Source: Chitinophagales bacterium 65-1 | GTDB lineage: Bacteria > Bacteroidota > Bacteroidia > Chitinophagales > Chitinophagaceae | DNA length: 51,023 nt | Assembly (NCBI GenBank): GCA_002050465.1 | Contig: MWYX01000050.1 | Span: 1-51,023, forward strand | Direction of reading: 5' to 3' | In this document: in pieces, positions 43,991-51,023 of the stretch | Position numbering within the stretch: position 1 is the first letter of the stretch | Layout of the letters: each line of letters starts with the position of its first letter | Notes under the pieces: model-generated | Told to the model about the DNA's origin: nothing | The model's input: the letters and a program-made list of their open reading frames with translations, nothing else | Databases searched by the model: none | Program-made: the position numbers and the translations under genes

Positions 43991-44629
43991 ATGAGTTTAC
44001 GTTTAGGAGATATTGCTCCCAATTTTAAAGCTAATACCACCGAAGGGGAAATAGATTTTTATGAATACTTAGGCGATAGCTGGGGAGTTTTATTTTCGCA
44101 CCCTGCAGATTACACCCCTGTTTGTACTACAGAATTAGGCAAAACAGCATTGCTCAAAGAAGAGTTTGCAAAAAGAAACGTGAAAGTGCTTGCAGTTAGT
44201 GTTGATCCGATTGATAAGCATTTAGGCTGGAGGAATGATATTAATGAAACACAAAACTGCACAGTTGATTTCCCAATCATCGCTGATGAAGACAGAACTG
44301 TAGCCAACCTTTATGGAATGATCCATCCAAATGCTTCTGAAACTTTTACAGTGCGCTCATTATTTATAATTGGCCCTGATAAAAAAATAAAATTAACGCT
44401 TACTTATCCAGCATCAACAGGAAGAAATTTTCATGAAGTTTTACGGGTGATAGATTCTTTACAACTTACAGCAAAATACAGTGTTGCAACGCCTGCTGAT
44501 TGGAAACATGGAGAAGATGTAATTGTTGTTCCGGCTGTTAGCACAGAAGATGCAATGAAGAAATTTGAAAAAGGGATAAAGGTTATTAAGCCATATTTGC
44601 GTTATACCCCACAACCGAATATTGATTAA
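43991..44629 (+). CDS. Peroxiredoxin (Prx6-like)
   Basis: A 212-residue thiol peroxidase that reduces hydrogen peroxide and organic peroxides. The peroxidatic Cys45 is in SHPADYTPVCTTELG, the classic Prx1/Prx6 motif. VDPIDKHLGW, DFPIIADEDRTVANLYGM and the arginine-containing RSLFIIGPDKKIKLTLTYPASTGRNF follow. Length, and the C-terminal domain with VATPADWKHGEDVIVVPAVS and KGIKVIKPYLRYTPQP, place it in the Prx6 (1-Cys) group. A second Cys90 exists but not at the usual resolving position. It is divergent from an Rrf2 regulator. Its TAA stop codon is the first codon of a C/G-rich repeat. Confidence 0.95.
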   Translation: MSLRLGDIAPNFKANTTEGEIDFYEYLGDSWGVLFSHPADYTPVCTTELGKTALLKEEFAKRNVKVLAVSVDPIDKHLGWRNDINETQNCTVDFPIIADEDRTVANLYGMIHPNASETFTVRSLFIIGPDKKIKLTLTYPASTGRNFHEVLRVIDSLQLTAKYSVATPADWKHGEDVIVVPAVSTEDAMKKFEKGIKVIKPYLRYTPQPNID

Positions 44630-44676
44630 GGCCCCCTCTATCTCCCCCGATGGGGGAGGAAATGGAGAAGATCAAT
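44627..44676 (+). repeat. C/G-rich dispersed repeat starting at the peroxiredoxin stop codon
   Basis: TAAGGCCCCCTCTATCTCC, then CCCGATGGGGGAGG, then AAATGGAGAAGATCAAT. It is the partner of 13061-13108, in the opposite chromosomal orientation but the same orientation relative to its gene. Confidence 0.85.
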
Positions 44677-44705
44677 TCGATGATTTGCCCGGGATTTAAT
44701 ATTCA

Positions 44706-45467
44706 TTAGTTTCTGCTCTTTCTTAATTGCTGCAAAAGCGCTCTCATATCTTTGGGCATTTCTGCTGTAAGATCAAACTCTTTATTAACCCTGTCTTTAA
44801 ATTTTAATTTATAAGAATGGAGTGCCAGCCTGTTTATCATAGGTCTTTCTTCCTCATCATGTTTGCTAAGCTTGAATTTTTTTTTAAAAGAAGATAATAA
44901 AACCGGTGTTGGATCCCCATATAATTCATCGCATACAATCGGGTGACCAAGATGCTTCATATGAACACGTATCTGGTGGGTTCTCCCCGTATGTATCTGA
45001 AATTGAACTAAAGAATAAATTCCATATTCTTCCAATATTTCATATTCAGTTAATGAGGATTTTCCTTTAGCATGCACAATCATGCCTTTGCCGGCAGGAT
45101 GTTCCATAATAGGTTCTTCAATTATTCCTTTTTTATTTTGAAGTGTTCCCTGTATTACCCCCCTATAATATTTTTCTATTTTTCTCTGCTCAAACAGTTG
45201 GGAAAGAAATTTATGCGTTGCTTCATCTTTGGCAAATAATATTAATCCGCTTGTTTCCCTGTCTAACCGGTGAACAATAAATATTTTGCCATACTGCTCT
45301 TGTAAAGTTTTATACAAAGAGTTAATTGTATCATCATGCCTGTCAGGAATGGTTAATAATCCTGAGGGCTTATTAACTGCAACAAAGTTTTCATTTTCAA
45401 ATATGATACCCCCTGCCCCCCTAAAGGGGCGATTGAGATGTAAACTATTTAACGAAGTGCTATTCAT
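44706..45467 (-). CDS. RluA family pseudouridine synthase
   Basis: A 253-residue RNA pseudouridine synthase. The catalytic Asp is in VHRLDRETSGLILFAK. NFVAVNKPSGLLTIPDRHDD, KKGIIEEPIMEHPAGKGMIV, LVQFQIHTGRTHQIRVHMKHLGHPIVCDELYGDP and NRLALHSYKLKF are the family motifs. There is no S4 domain. The first roughly 20 residues (MNSTSLNSLHLNRPFRGAGG) are read from a short C/G-rich repeat (CCCCTTTAGGGGGG at about 45408-45435), so the ancestral start may have been nearer IIFENENFVAV. Its start codon shares a base with the rluB-type stop codon (TAATG), so the two synthases are translationally coupled. Confidence 0.92.
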   Translation of the reverse strand: MNSTSLNSLHLNRPFRGAGGIIFENENFVAVNKPSGLLTIPDRHDDTINSLYKTLQEQYGKIFIVHRLDRETSGLILFAKDEATHKFLSQLFEQRKIEKYYRGVIQGTLQNKKGIIEEPIMEHPAGKGMIVHAKGKSSLTEYEILEEYGIYSLVQFQIHTGRTHQIRVHMKHLGHPIVCDELYGDPTPVLLSSFKKKFKLSKHDEEERPMINRLALHSYKLKFKDRVNKEFDLTAEMPKDMRALLQQLRKSRN

Positions 45468-46543
45468 TATTGAGGATTGCTCATTTCTTTCTCCTTCCCC
45501 TTGGGGGAAGGACGGGATGGGGCTGTGTATTTAAGCTGCCTGATCTCTTTCTCACTCAGGTAACGCCACTTTCCTCTTTCTACATTTTTTTTGGTAAGGC
45601 TTGCATACATAACCCTGTCCAGTGCTTTTACGTCATACCCAAAATGTTCAAAAATGCGTCGTACGATACGGTTTCGTCCGCTGTGTATCTCTATTCCTAT
45701 AATTGCTCTATCATTGGAATCAGCATAAGCCAGGGCATCAGCATGTATCTCGCCATCCTCAAGGGTAATACCGCTTACTATTTTATCAAAGTGTGCCTTT
45801 GTAACCGGCTTATCTAATTTTACCTCATACACTTTTTTTATATTATAGCTGGGATGGGTTAGCTGTTGTGTTAGTTCGCCATCATTTGTAAAAAGTAAAA
45901 CGCCTGAAGTGTTTCTATCCAACCTGCCGATGGGGTAAACTCTTTCGGTAGTAGCATGCTTTATTAGTTGAAGAACTGTTTTTCGGCCTTGCGGATCATC
46001 AGTTGTGGTTATATAATCTTTAGGTTTATTTAAAAGAATATATACCATGTTCTTTGTAACAAATAATTTTTTGCCGTTAAACATAATCACATCTTTATCC
46101 GTTACTTTAAACCCCGGCTCTGTAACTATAGTACCATTCACTGTTATCTTTCCTTCTTTAATTAATGGCACGGCATCTCTTCGTGAACCTACGCCGCAAT
46201 GCGCAATAAATTTATTCAAAGGCATTTCAGAAAATGCTTGATGTACGATGTTTGATGTACCATGTTGTGTAGGTGATGGGGACTGTTGTTTGTTACTTGT
46301 TGCCTGTTGTTTATTGCCTATTCCTTTCTGTGGATATTTTTGTCTTTTATCAGGTTTCTGCTGTTGTGGAATTTGTGCGGAAGGCGAATAGCCTTGTCTT
46401 TTTAAAGCTCTTTTTTCTTCAAATCTTTTATTAATCCCTTCCGCCCTTTCTTTTTTAGCTTGTTTTTTTTCCTGCTTGAATTTTTCTTTTATCGCAGCAT
46501 TATTTTTTTTTACTACAAATTTTTTAAAGGGTTGCTGACTCAT
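45467..46543 (-). CDS. rluB: RluB/RsuA family pseudouridine synthase with repeat-derived N-terminal linker
   Basis: A 358-residue rRNA pseudouridine synthase that probably acts on 23S rRNA. Layout: a basic low-complexity N-terminus (1-72, KKQAKKERAEGINKRFEEKR), a linker from two heptanucleotide arrays (73-102, including GNKQQATSNKQQSPSP), an S4 RNA-binding domain (about 105-165, MPLNKFIAHCGVGSRRDAV), and the catalytic domain with the Asp in YPIGRLDRNTSGVLLFTND and GRNRIVRRIFEHFGYDV. The C-terminal tail (YTAPSRPSPKGKEKEMSNPQ) is encoded by another C/G-rich repeat (CCTTCCCCCAAGGGGAAGG at about 45494-45514). Long basic N-terminal tails are usual in Bacteroidota members. Confidence 0.93.
   Translation of the reverse strand: MSQQPFKKFVVKKNNAAIKEKFKQEKKQAKKERAEGINKRFEEKRALKRQGYSPSAQIPQQQKPDKRQKYPQKGIGNKQQATSNKQQSPSPTQHGTSNIVHQAFSEMPLNKFIAHCGVGSRRDAVPLIKEGKITVNGTIVTEPGFKVTDKDVIMFNGKKLFVTKNMVYILLNKPKDYITTTDDPQGRKTVLQLIKHATTERVYPIGRLDRNTSGVLLFTNDGELTQQLTHPSYNIKKVYEVKLDKPVTKAHFDKIVSGITLEDGEIHADALAYADSNDRAIIGIEIHSGRNRIVRRIFEHFGYDVKALDRVMYASLTKKNVERGKWRYLSEKEIRQLKYTAPSRPSPKGKEKEMSNPQ
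46239..46326. repeat. Two heptanucleotide arrays inside rluB
   Basis: TGATGTA, CGATGTT, TGATGTA, CCATGTT (46239-46266) are followed by an 18-bp spacer and GTTGTTT, GTTACTT, GTTGCCT, GTTGTTT, ATTGCCT, ATTCCTT (46285-46326). The first array shares its word with rsmE (12825-12859). Confidence 0.87.
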
Positions 46544-46633
46544 GCATTGAAGTGTTTACTGTTTTACAACAGGGATGAACACCAAAGGTAAAGAAGTCTT
46601 TATTCCCATGTGTGAATACATTGGAGCTAACCT

Positions 46634-48403
46634 TTACTCTATTTTCCTTGCCTTCATATCAATTGTAAGCACATCTGCAGACAGGCTTTGGCGACGTATG
46701 AAGTGTGTTACTTGTCCTGCGGCATTCTTTACAAAAGTGAACCGCATAAGATGATTTTTGTGTAAAAATTCATTTTTCGATTTCGGGATCAATTCAGATT
46801 TTCCTCCCAGCTCTCCCTGTAAAAAAAGACGGTCTCCCTCTTTAGAAATGGTAACAATGACCGTGGTTACAAATTCATACTTACCTGCATATGCATCAAA
46901 TAATTTTGGATCAACCTTCACAGGTGTTTTATCATCCAATCCTGCACGTAATTTTAATTCAGCTTTTTCCTCTGCTTCTTTATTTACTTTTTTTCCGTTT
47001 TTCTTAGCCCAAAAAAGTGCAGGGTCATTTGTTTTTTTCATCCAGGCACTTAATTGACTAAGCAACTGATTACGAACGGTACGCATGGCTGGTTTATAAA
47101 TAATATTCGTGTTTTCATGTGGATCAGCAATCAGATTATACAATTCATCTGGTTTATCTGGCTTGTCCCACCGGATAAGTTTATAATGAGGTGTACGTAT
47201 CAACCGGTGTGTATAATTACGAAACTGGCTTTCTGTATCGGCCCATTCGCTGATGGCGTAATCAATCCCATGCTTTTTACTTCCTTTCAGCAGCGGTTGC
47301 AGATTACGACCAGGCCAATTTTTAGGGATTGAAACACCCGCCATTGAAAGTATTGTGCCGGGAAGATCAAGGCTGGATACAGGTGCATCAGTTCTTCCTT
47401 TGATAACAACAAATTTTGGAGCATAAATAATTAATGGAACACGCACAGATTCTTCCCAGGGCACAACCTTACCCCTTAAACCACGGCTGCCGGCCATCAA
47501 TCCATTATCACCTAAAAAAACTATAATCGTATTTTCAGCTAAACCTTGTTTGTCTAATGTTGCCAACACCTGGCCAACCAAATTATCGAGATAGCTAACA
47601 GATGCATAATAGTCAGCTAAATTGGGTGCGACAGAATCTGCATTTACATCAAGTGGAATTTGCACGGTTGTATTTGATGGAAAGCCCGGCGGAACCAAAT
47701 CTGCGTCTGTTTTTCCTTCATACATATGTTCAAAGAGTGATGGGTTGGGCTTGGTTGGCGCATGTGGAATAGTGCTGGCCAGCCATAGAAAAAATGGTTT
47801 TTCTTTTGCTGCTGCACCAGCAAGAAACTCAATTGCATCCTCTGCAAAAATTCCATTAATGAAACCTTTTGTTTCCATTTTTTTGCGTGAGTTGCCCCTG
47901 GCAAGCCTGGCATCAACATAATCTGCACCTGCTTCAGGCAACCAGGTGCGAACATCAGAAAAACCTGTAAGCCATGGGTCGGTTGCAAGATGCCACTTAC
48001 CTACTAATACCGTTCGATAGCCGGCTTGTTGCAGCAGCCCCGGCATGGTTGGCACAGTAAAGCGGTCAGCCCATTGCAGATCATCACTAATAAAATTATT
48101 TGCATAATATCCATTCTGGTGTGGTGACAATCCCGTTAAAAGTGTTGCACGGCTAGGTGCACATACCGACACGTGAATAGTTGCCTGCCGAAAATAAACA
48201 CCTTCACGGGCCAGCTTATCAAGCACAGGCGTTTTAATTTTTGTATTGCCTGCAGCGCCAAGTGCATCCCAACGATGGTCGTCGGAAATGATGAAAACGA
48301 TGTTGGGTTGTTTGGTGGCTTTTGTTTTTTGCGCAATTACAGGAAGTGCAAAAAGTATTATGCCAAATACCAAAAGCAACTTGATTATATTTTTCATTTG
48401 CAT
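46634..48403 (-). CDS. Exported type I sulfatase
   Basis: A 589-residue sulfatase with a signal peptide (about 1-24, ending LPVIAQ). The formylglycine motif is C-A-P-S-R (Cys81, VSVCAPSRATLLTG), so it needs a maturase. Metal ligands include Asp41-Asp42 (IISDDHRWD) and FLGDNGLMAG; GKWHLATDPW gives the conserved Lys/His. The sulfatase domain spans about 33-420, and YKLIRWDKPDKPDELYNLIADPHE is the usual end. An additional C-terminal part (about 490-589, DAYAGKYEFVTTVIVTISKE) looks like a small beta domain of the DUF3471 type. It follows the putative alpha/alpha-toroid enzyme gene by 27 bp on the same strand, suggesting joint action on a sulfated polysaccharide or on sulfated glycoprotein. The exact sulfate ester is unknown. 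Confidence 0.92.
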   Translation of the reverse strand: MQMKNIIKLLLVFGIILFALPVIAQKTKATKQPNIVFIISDDHRWDALGAAGNTKIKTPVLDKLAREGVYFRQATIHVSVCAPSRATLLTGLSPHQNGYYANNFISDDLQWADRFTVPTMPGLLQQAGYRTVLVGKWHLATDPWLTGFSDVRTWLPEAGADYVDARLARGNSRKKMETKGFINGIFAEDAIEFLAGAAAKEKPFFLWLASTIPHAPTKPNPSLFEHMYEGKTDADLVPPGFPSNTTVQIPLDVNADSVAPNLADYYASVSYLDNLVGQVLATLDKQGLAENTIIVFLGDNGLMAGSRGLRGKVVPWEESVRVPLIIYAPKFVVIKGRTDAPVSSLDLPGTILSMAGVSIPKNWPGRNLQPLLKGSKKHGIDYAISEWADTESQFRNYTHRLIRTPHYKLIRWDKPDKPDELYNLIADPHENTNIIYKPAMRTVRNQLLSQLSAWMKKTNDPALFWAKKNGKKVNKEAEEKAELKLRAGLDDKTPVKVDPKLFDAYAGKYEFVTTVIVTISKEGDRLFLQGELGGKSELIPKSKNEFLHKNHLMRFTFVKNAAGQVTHFIRRQSLSADVLTIDMKARKIE

Positions 48404-48430
48404 GTTTTTTTAAATGATATAACTTAAATA

Positions 48431-50035
48431 TCAATAACTCCAATCAATTTTTCCATCTCCTGCCGGTGATTTTTCAGCCAAATGAATTCTTAGCAATCCC
48501 GCTACAAAATTTCCAACACCGTTCAAACTTTCATAATAAGGATCACCAACACGGCGGGCAAAGAGTCCGTTTCTCCAAAGACCTGCAATGCCAAGGTTAG
48601 CATACTTTATTGACAAATCAAGCAGGTTACGATTTTTGGTTATCTCATAAACATCCATCAGAAAATGGATCCGATCGGCAACCTCACGGGCACTAAAATT
48701 TTTCTTCAACGTATCCCGTTCCATTAAATCAATCATTCTTCTTGCTATCAAAAGAAAATGTTGGTCTTTTTCCCGGCTATAAAAGTAGGCGGCTATCCGC
48801 CCGATAGGTGCTCTGAACACCGGTTTCACAGGCAATGTTTTAACCTGGTCGCCACGAAACAATATAGGCCTGTTAAACCTTGGGTCATCCCCTTTCACAA
48901 GGCTACCATCCATGTTCAGTTCATTTACATAGATTTTATCTTTTGCCTGCCATGCATACTTTTCTGCTGCCTTGAATAATGTAATGGCCTGGCTTCGCAT
49001 TTCTTTTTCCGTTGGATTTAATTCATATGCCTGGTAGAGCCTGTAAGCAAAATGAGCGGTCTGCCCAAACTGAGGTTCGGGTATTCCATAGGAAGTGAGA
49101 TTCCATGAGGTAAGGTTTGTAGTTTTATTGCGATAAGTCCAGTGTAGATTACCAATACCCCGGGACCATTTCAACCACAGCGGGTTTTTTGTTTTTGCAT
49201 GCAGAAACATGAATGAATAAGAGAATAATCCGGCATGGCCAATAAAGGGAGCCTTCCAATCATATTGGTATTGTTCAAGCCCGGGAAGTCCCAATATAGT
49301 TTTACTTATTTTATGCCAGTTAGCATGCCGGTTAAAAATAAATGTTTGCGTGTTTGGGCCATCAAAATGATATTTCAAACCCTCAATAGCCCTAGCAGTG
49401 CGTTCAGGGCTTACCTGCCACAACTTTTCCCATATAGGTTTTTTTGGAAGAAATTCGTGCGTATAATCAGAGTCTCCGGCGTTCATTCCACCCACCGTAA
49501 CCTCGTCTTTGTAAAAATCATAGTACATGTGTTCGCCCCAGCCAAGCAAACCAGTGAATTCATTTTGTGTGTTGTAGAGAAAAGCAGAAACATAATCTTT
49601 TGCAGCTTTCTCATATTTATTATCACCTGTTAGCAAACTAAGGAGTTCAAAAACGTGTATGGTTTCAAAATCGTGATAGATGTTTGCTCCACCTACTGAA
49701 CGCCGTTCAAATACATCCGAATATCCATCGCCCCCTTTTGTACGCTCTGCTTCTTCTGCTGTTCCTTTTGGAACGGAATAGTTTCTTGTGTCAATGAGGC
49801 CTGCCCACATAGGAAGGTGTTTGGTTCCGTACTTATCTGTACCATATGCTAATAATGTGTCTGCAAATTTGCGGACGTAGTAGAGATAATCATTTTTAGA
49901 ATTTGAATTGGTAGTGGCTGAGATTTCTTTTTTCAACTCTTGTTTACTCTTCTTTGCCTGTGCTGATACAGTAAAAGAAACGAATAAAAAGAAGACAACA
50001 AGCAGCAATCCGCTTAAAAAAAATAGTTGTTTCAT
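48431..50035 (-). CDS. Secreted protein, probable alpha/alpha-toroid enzyme
   Basis: A 534-residue exported protein (signal peptide about 1-26, ending TVSAQA). The mature part is helical with aromatic motifs typical of alpha/alpha-toroid carbohydrate enzymes: YLYYVRKFADTLLAYG, LPMWAGLIDTRNYSVPKG, NIYHDFETIHVFELLSLLTGD, GLLGWGEHMYYDFYKDE, HEFLPKKPIWEKLWQVSPE, FIFNRHANWHK, WSRGIGNLHWTY, and FAYRLYQAYELNP. Several His, Tyr, Glu and Asp residues in these loops could form an active site. I recall similar proteins annotated as pectate-lyase-like or hypothetical in Planctomycetes and Bacteroidota, but cannot name a CAZy family. It is the likely first partner of the sulfatase (27-bp gap). Confidence 0.7.
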   Translation of the reverse strand: MKQLFFLSGLLLVVFFLFVSFTVSAQAKKSKQELKKEISATTNSNSKNDYLYYVRKFADTLLAYGTDKYGTKHLPMWAGLIDTRNYSVPKGTAEEAERTKGGDGYSDVFERRSVGGANIYHDFETIHVFELLSLLTGDNKYEKAAKDYVSAFLYNTQNEFTGLLGWGEHMYYDFYKDEVTVGGMNAGDSDYTHEFLPKKPIWEKLWQVSPERTARAIEGLKYHFDGPNTQTFIFNRHANWHKISKTILGLPGLEQYQYDWKAPFIGHAGLFSYSFMFLHAKTKNPLWLKWSRGIGNLHWTYRNKTTNLTSWNLTSYGIPEPQFGQTAHFAYRLYQAYELNPTEKEMRSQAITLFKAAEKYAWQAKDKIYVNELNMDGSLVKGDDPRFNRPILFRGDQVKTLPVKPVFRAPIGRIAAYFYSREKDQHFLLIARRMIDLMERDTLKKNFSAREVADRIHFLMDVYEITKNRNLLDLSIKYANLGIAGLWRNGLFARRVGDPYYESLNGVGNFVAGLLRIHLAEKSPAGDGKIDWSY

Positions 50036-50139
50036 TTTATGTTTTAAGAAGTTGTTCGATTATTTACATATTACTTCCGCCTGTCTTTTGGAATATTTAA
50101 ATGAGTATGAGTTTGCAATGTCGGCTAAAGTTTTAAACT

Positions 50140-50682
50140 TCAATTTTTTTGTGTTGTATCAGCTTTAATATTATTGTTATTTTCCTTCATTTCCCGGAGG
50201 TCGGCTACACGATGCACTTTTATCTGCCAGTTATTATTAAGTTTTTTATAAATCTGTGTCATACGAATATGGCGAGGGGGAACAATCCTTCCAGTTTTTG
50301 GTAATTTTTGACCTTCAATGGTCTGATAGATATCTACTAAAGCAATGTTATGTGATATGCAACCAATTTTAATATCAGTTGTTATTTCCTTTGCTGTTGA
50401 AAATTGAGTGATTAAGTTAGCATATAACTTTTCTATTTCCTTACGTCCATTTCTTCTACCCCCAAATGCATTTTCCCAATCTGCATCTTCGGCAAATAGA
50501 GCCATGTACTTATTAAGATTTTTTTCGGCCCAGGCGCTATTAAATTCATTGACAACTTTACGTATCGCAGTTTCATCTTTTGGATTGCATTTTGTAGTTT
50601 GCGACATGGCTGTAACGTTTATTGCAAGGAAGAAAACTATCATTCCTTGAATAAGTTTAATCAAATTTTGATTTTTTTTCAT
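50140..50682 (-). CDS. Exported SgcJ/EcaC-like NTF2-fold protein
   Basis: A 180-residue protein with a signal peptide (about 1-28, IQGMIVFFLAINVTAMS) and one NTF2-like domain of the SgcJ/EcaC type. Features: DETAIRKVVNEFNSAWAEKNLNKYMALFAEDADWENAFGG (read as FNSAWAEKNLNKYMALF and EDADWENAFGG), NGRKEIEKLYANL, and the strand end RHIRMTQIYKKLNNNWQIKV. An Asn/Lys-rich tail (KENNNNIKADTTQKN) follows. It is upstream of the toroid and sulfatase genes on the same strand (104-bp gap) and may belong to the same transcript. Catalysis or ligand cannot be read from the sequence. Confidence 0.85.
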   Translation of the reverse strand: MKKNQNLIKLIQGMIVFFLAINVTAMSQTTKCNPKDETAIRKVVNEFNSAWAEKNLNKYMALFAEDADWENAFGGRRNGRKEIEKLYANLITQFSTAKEITTDIKIGCISHNIALVDIYQTIEGQKLPKTGRIVPPRHIRMTQIYKKLNNNWQIKVHRVADLREMKENNNNIKADTTQKN

Positions 50683-50761
50683 AATTTATTATATTTCATA
50701 CATGCATTTCATTTTATCTCCTTGCAGGTTGTTGTTGCGTATCGCAATGAAATTTATTTTT

Positions 50762-51023
50762 TCATAAACCTTTAAAAATATCCGTCTCCTTTCCAGTTGT
50801 TACAGGGAACACAAGCCGCAGGTATACTTTTCCTCCAAGGGTTGTGGCCAATCTTTCATACCATTGTTCCTGCCATTGTTTGTTTTCATCTCTTTTTATA
50901 AGGGAGAAACAGGCAAGGGCGCTGCGTGTTTGTTTGAGGTAATCCTTTGCATTGATTACTGTTGTAATAAAGACATCGGTGACTGTTCCAAAAGGCCCTG
51001 CCTCATTATTGTTGGCATTACTA
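50762..51023 (-). CDS. 3' end of an unidentified gene
   Basis: An open minus-strand frame runs from the window edge to a TGA at 50762-50764, giving the last 86 or so residues of a protein whose start is outside. Visible features are NNNEAGPFGTVTDVFITTVI, a helix with KDYLKQTRSALACFSLIKRD, then QWQEQWYERLATTLGGKVYL and RLVFPVTTGKETDIFKGL at the C-terminus. Codon use and amino-acid make-up look like a real protein, but I do not recognise the family. It precedes the NTF2-fold gene by 79 bp on the same strand. Confidence 0.6.
   Translation of the reverse strand, partial: SNANNNEAGPFGTVTDVFITTVINAKDYLKQTRSALACFSLIKRDENKQWQEQWYERLATTLGGKVYLRLVFPVTTGKETDIFKGL

Overview
The window is a piece of a low-GC chromosome from the phylum Bacteroidota, most likely family Chitinophagaceae. 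The evidence is a T9SS-type C-terminal sorting domain on a DUF1501 protein, a short RpoD beginning MRQLKI, Bacteroidota-type promoters (TTTG, about 19 bp, TAnnTTTG), a TonB-dependent receptor with a carboxypeptidase-like N-terminal domain, and best family resemblances throughout. It is mostly core chromosome: I see no phage, integrative element, insertion sequence or CRISPR array.

Layout. 1-5.4 kb (minus): a TonB-dependent receptor cut by the window edge, a small RGPP-tail protein before it, and a DUF1800/DUF1501 pair. 5.6-14.7 kb: thiolase, pyrD, a TerC-family protein, a zinc-ribbon protein, ssb, a PIF1-like helicase, rsmE and dnaB. 15-23.6 kb (plus): pheT, a coiled-coil protein, zapA, rny, rplS, a small lipoprotein, tatA, gatA and a lytic transglycosylase. 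23.6-31.3 kb (minus): pabB-like gene, an acidic protein, purA, and the proteostasis series tig-clpP-clpP-clpX with a tRNA-Leu. 31.5-37.8 kb: a glycine-rich DUF937-like protein, an NTF2-fold protein, an M20 dipeptidase, an exported Mn-type superoxide dismutase, an LptF/LptG permease, and two convergent genes that overlap antisense. 38-46.5 kb: rpoD, ffh, rpsP, rimM, a lipoprotein, dinB, a divergent rrf2/peroxiredoxin pair, and rluA- and rluB-type pseudouridine synthases. 46.6-51 kb (minus): a sulfatase, a secreted enzyme probably of alpha/alpha-toroid fold, an SgcJ-like NTF2 protein and a partial gene. This last group looks like a small locus for a sulfated or acidic polysaccharide.

The most unusual signal is a set of short degenerate arrays with a 7-, 8- or 9-base period. 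They recur at about ten places and differ in the repeated word while keeping the period. Some lie in intergenic regions, and two of those are palindromic; others lie in frame inside pyrD, rsmE and rluB, where they encode loops or linkers. A second dispersed family is C/G-rich (GCCCC...GGGG) and begins exactly at the TAA stop codons of dnaB, rpoD and the peroxiredoxin gene. A third, ending in AATCCTGGTTC, abuts the sod stop codon and the pyrD start. These look like small mobile or self-propagating repeats that have shaped both gene borders and protein sequence here. Coordinates and alignments were worked out by eye; family assignments are from recalled motifs, not from database searches.
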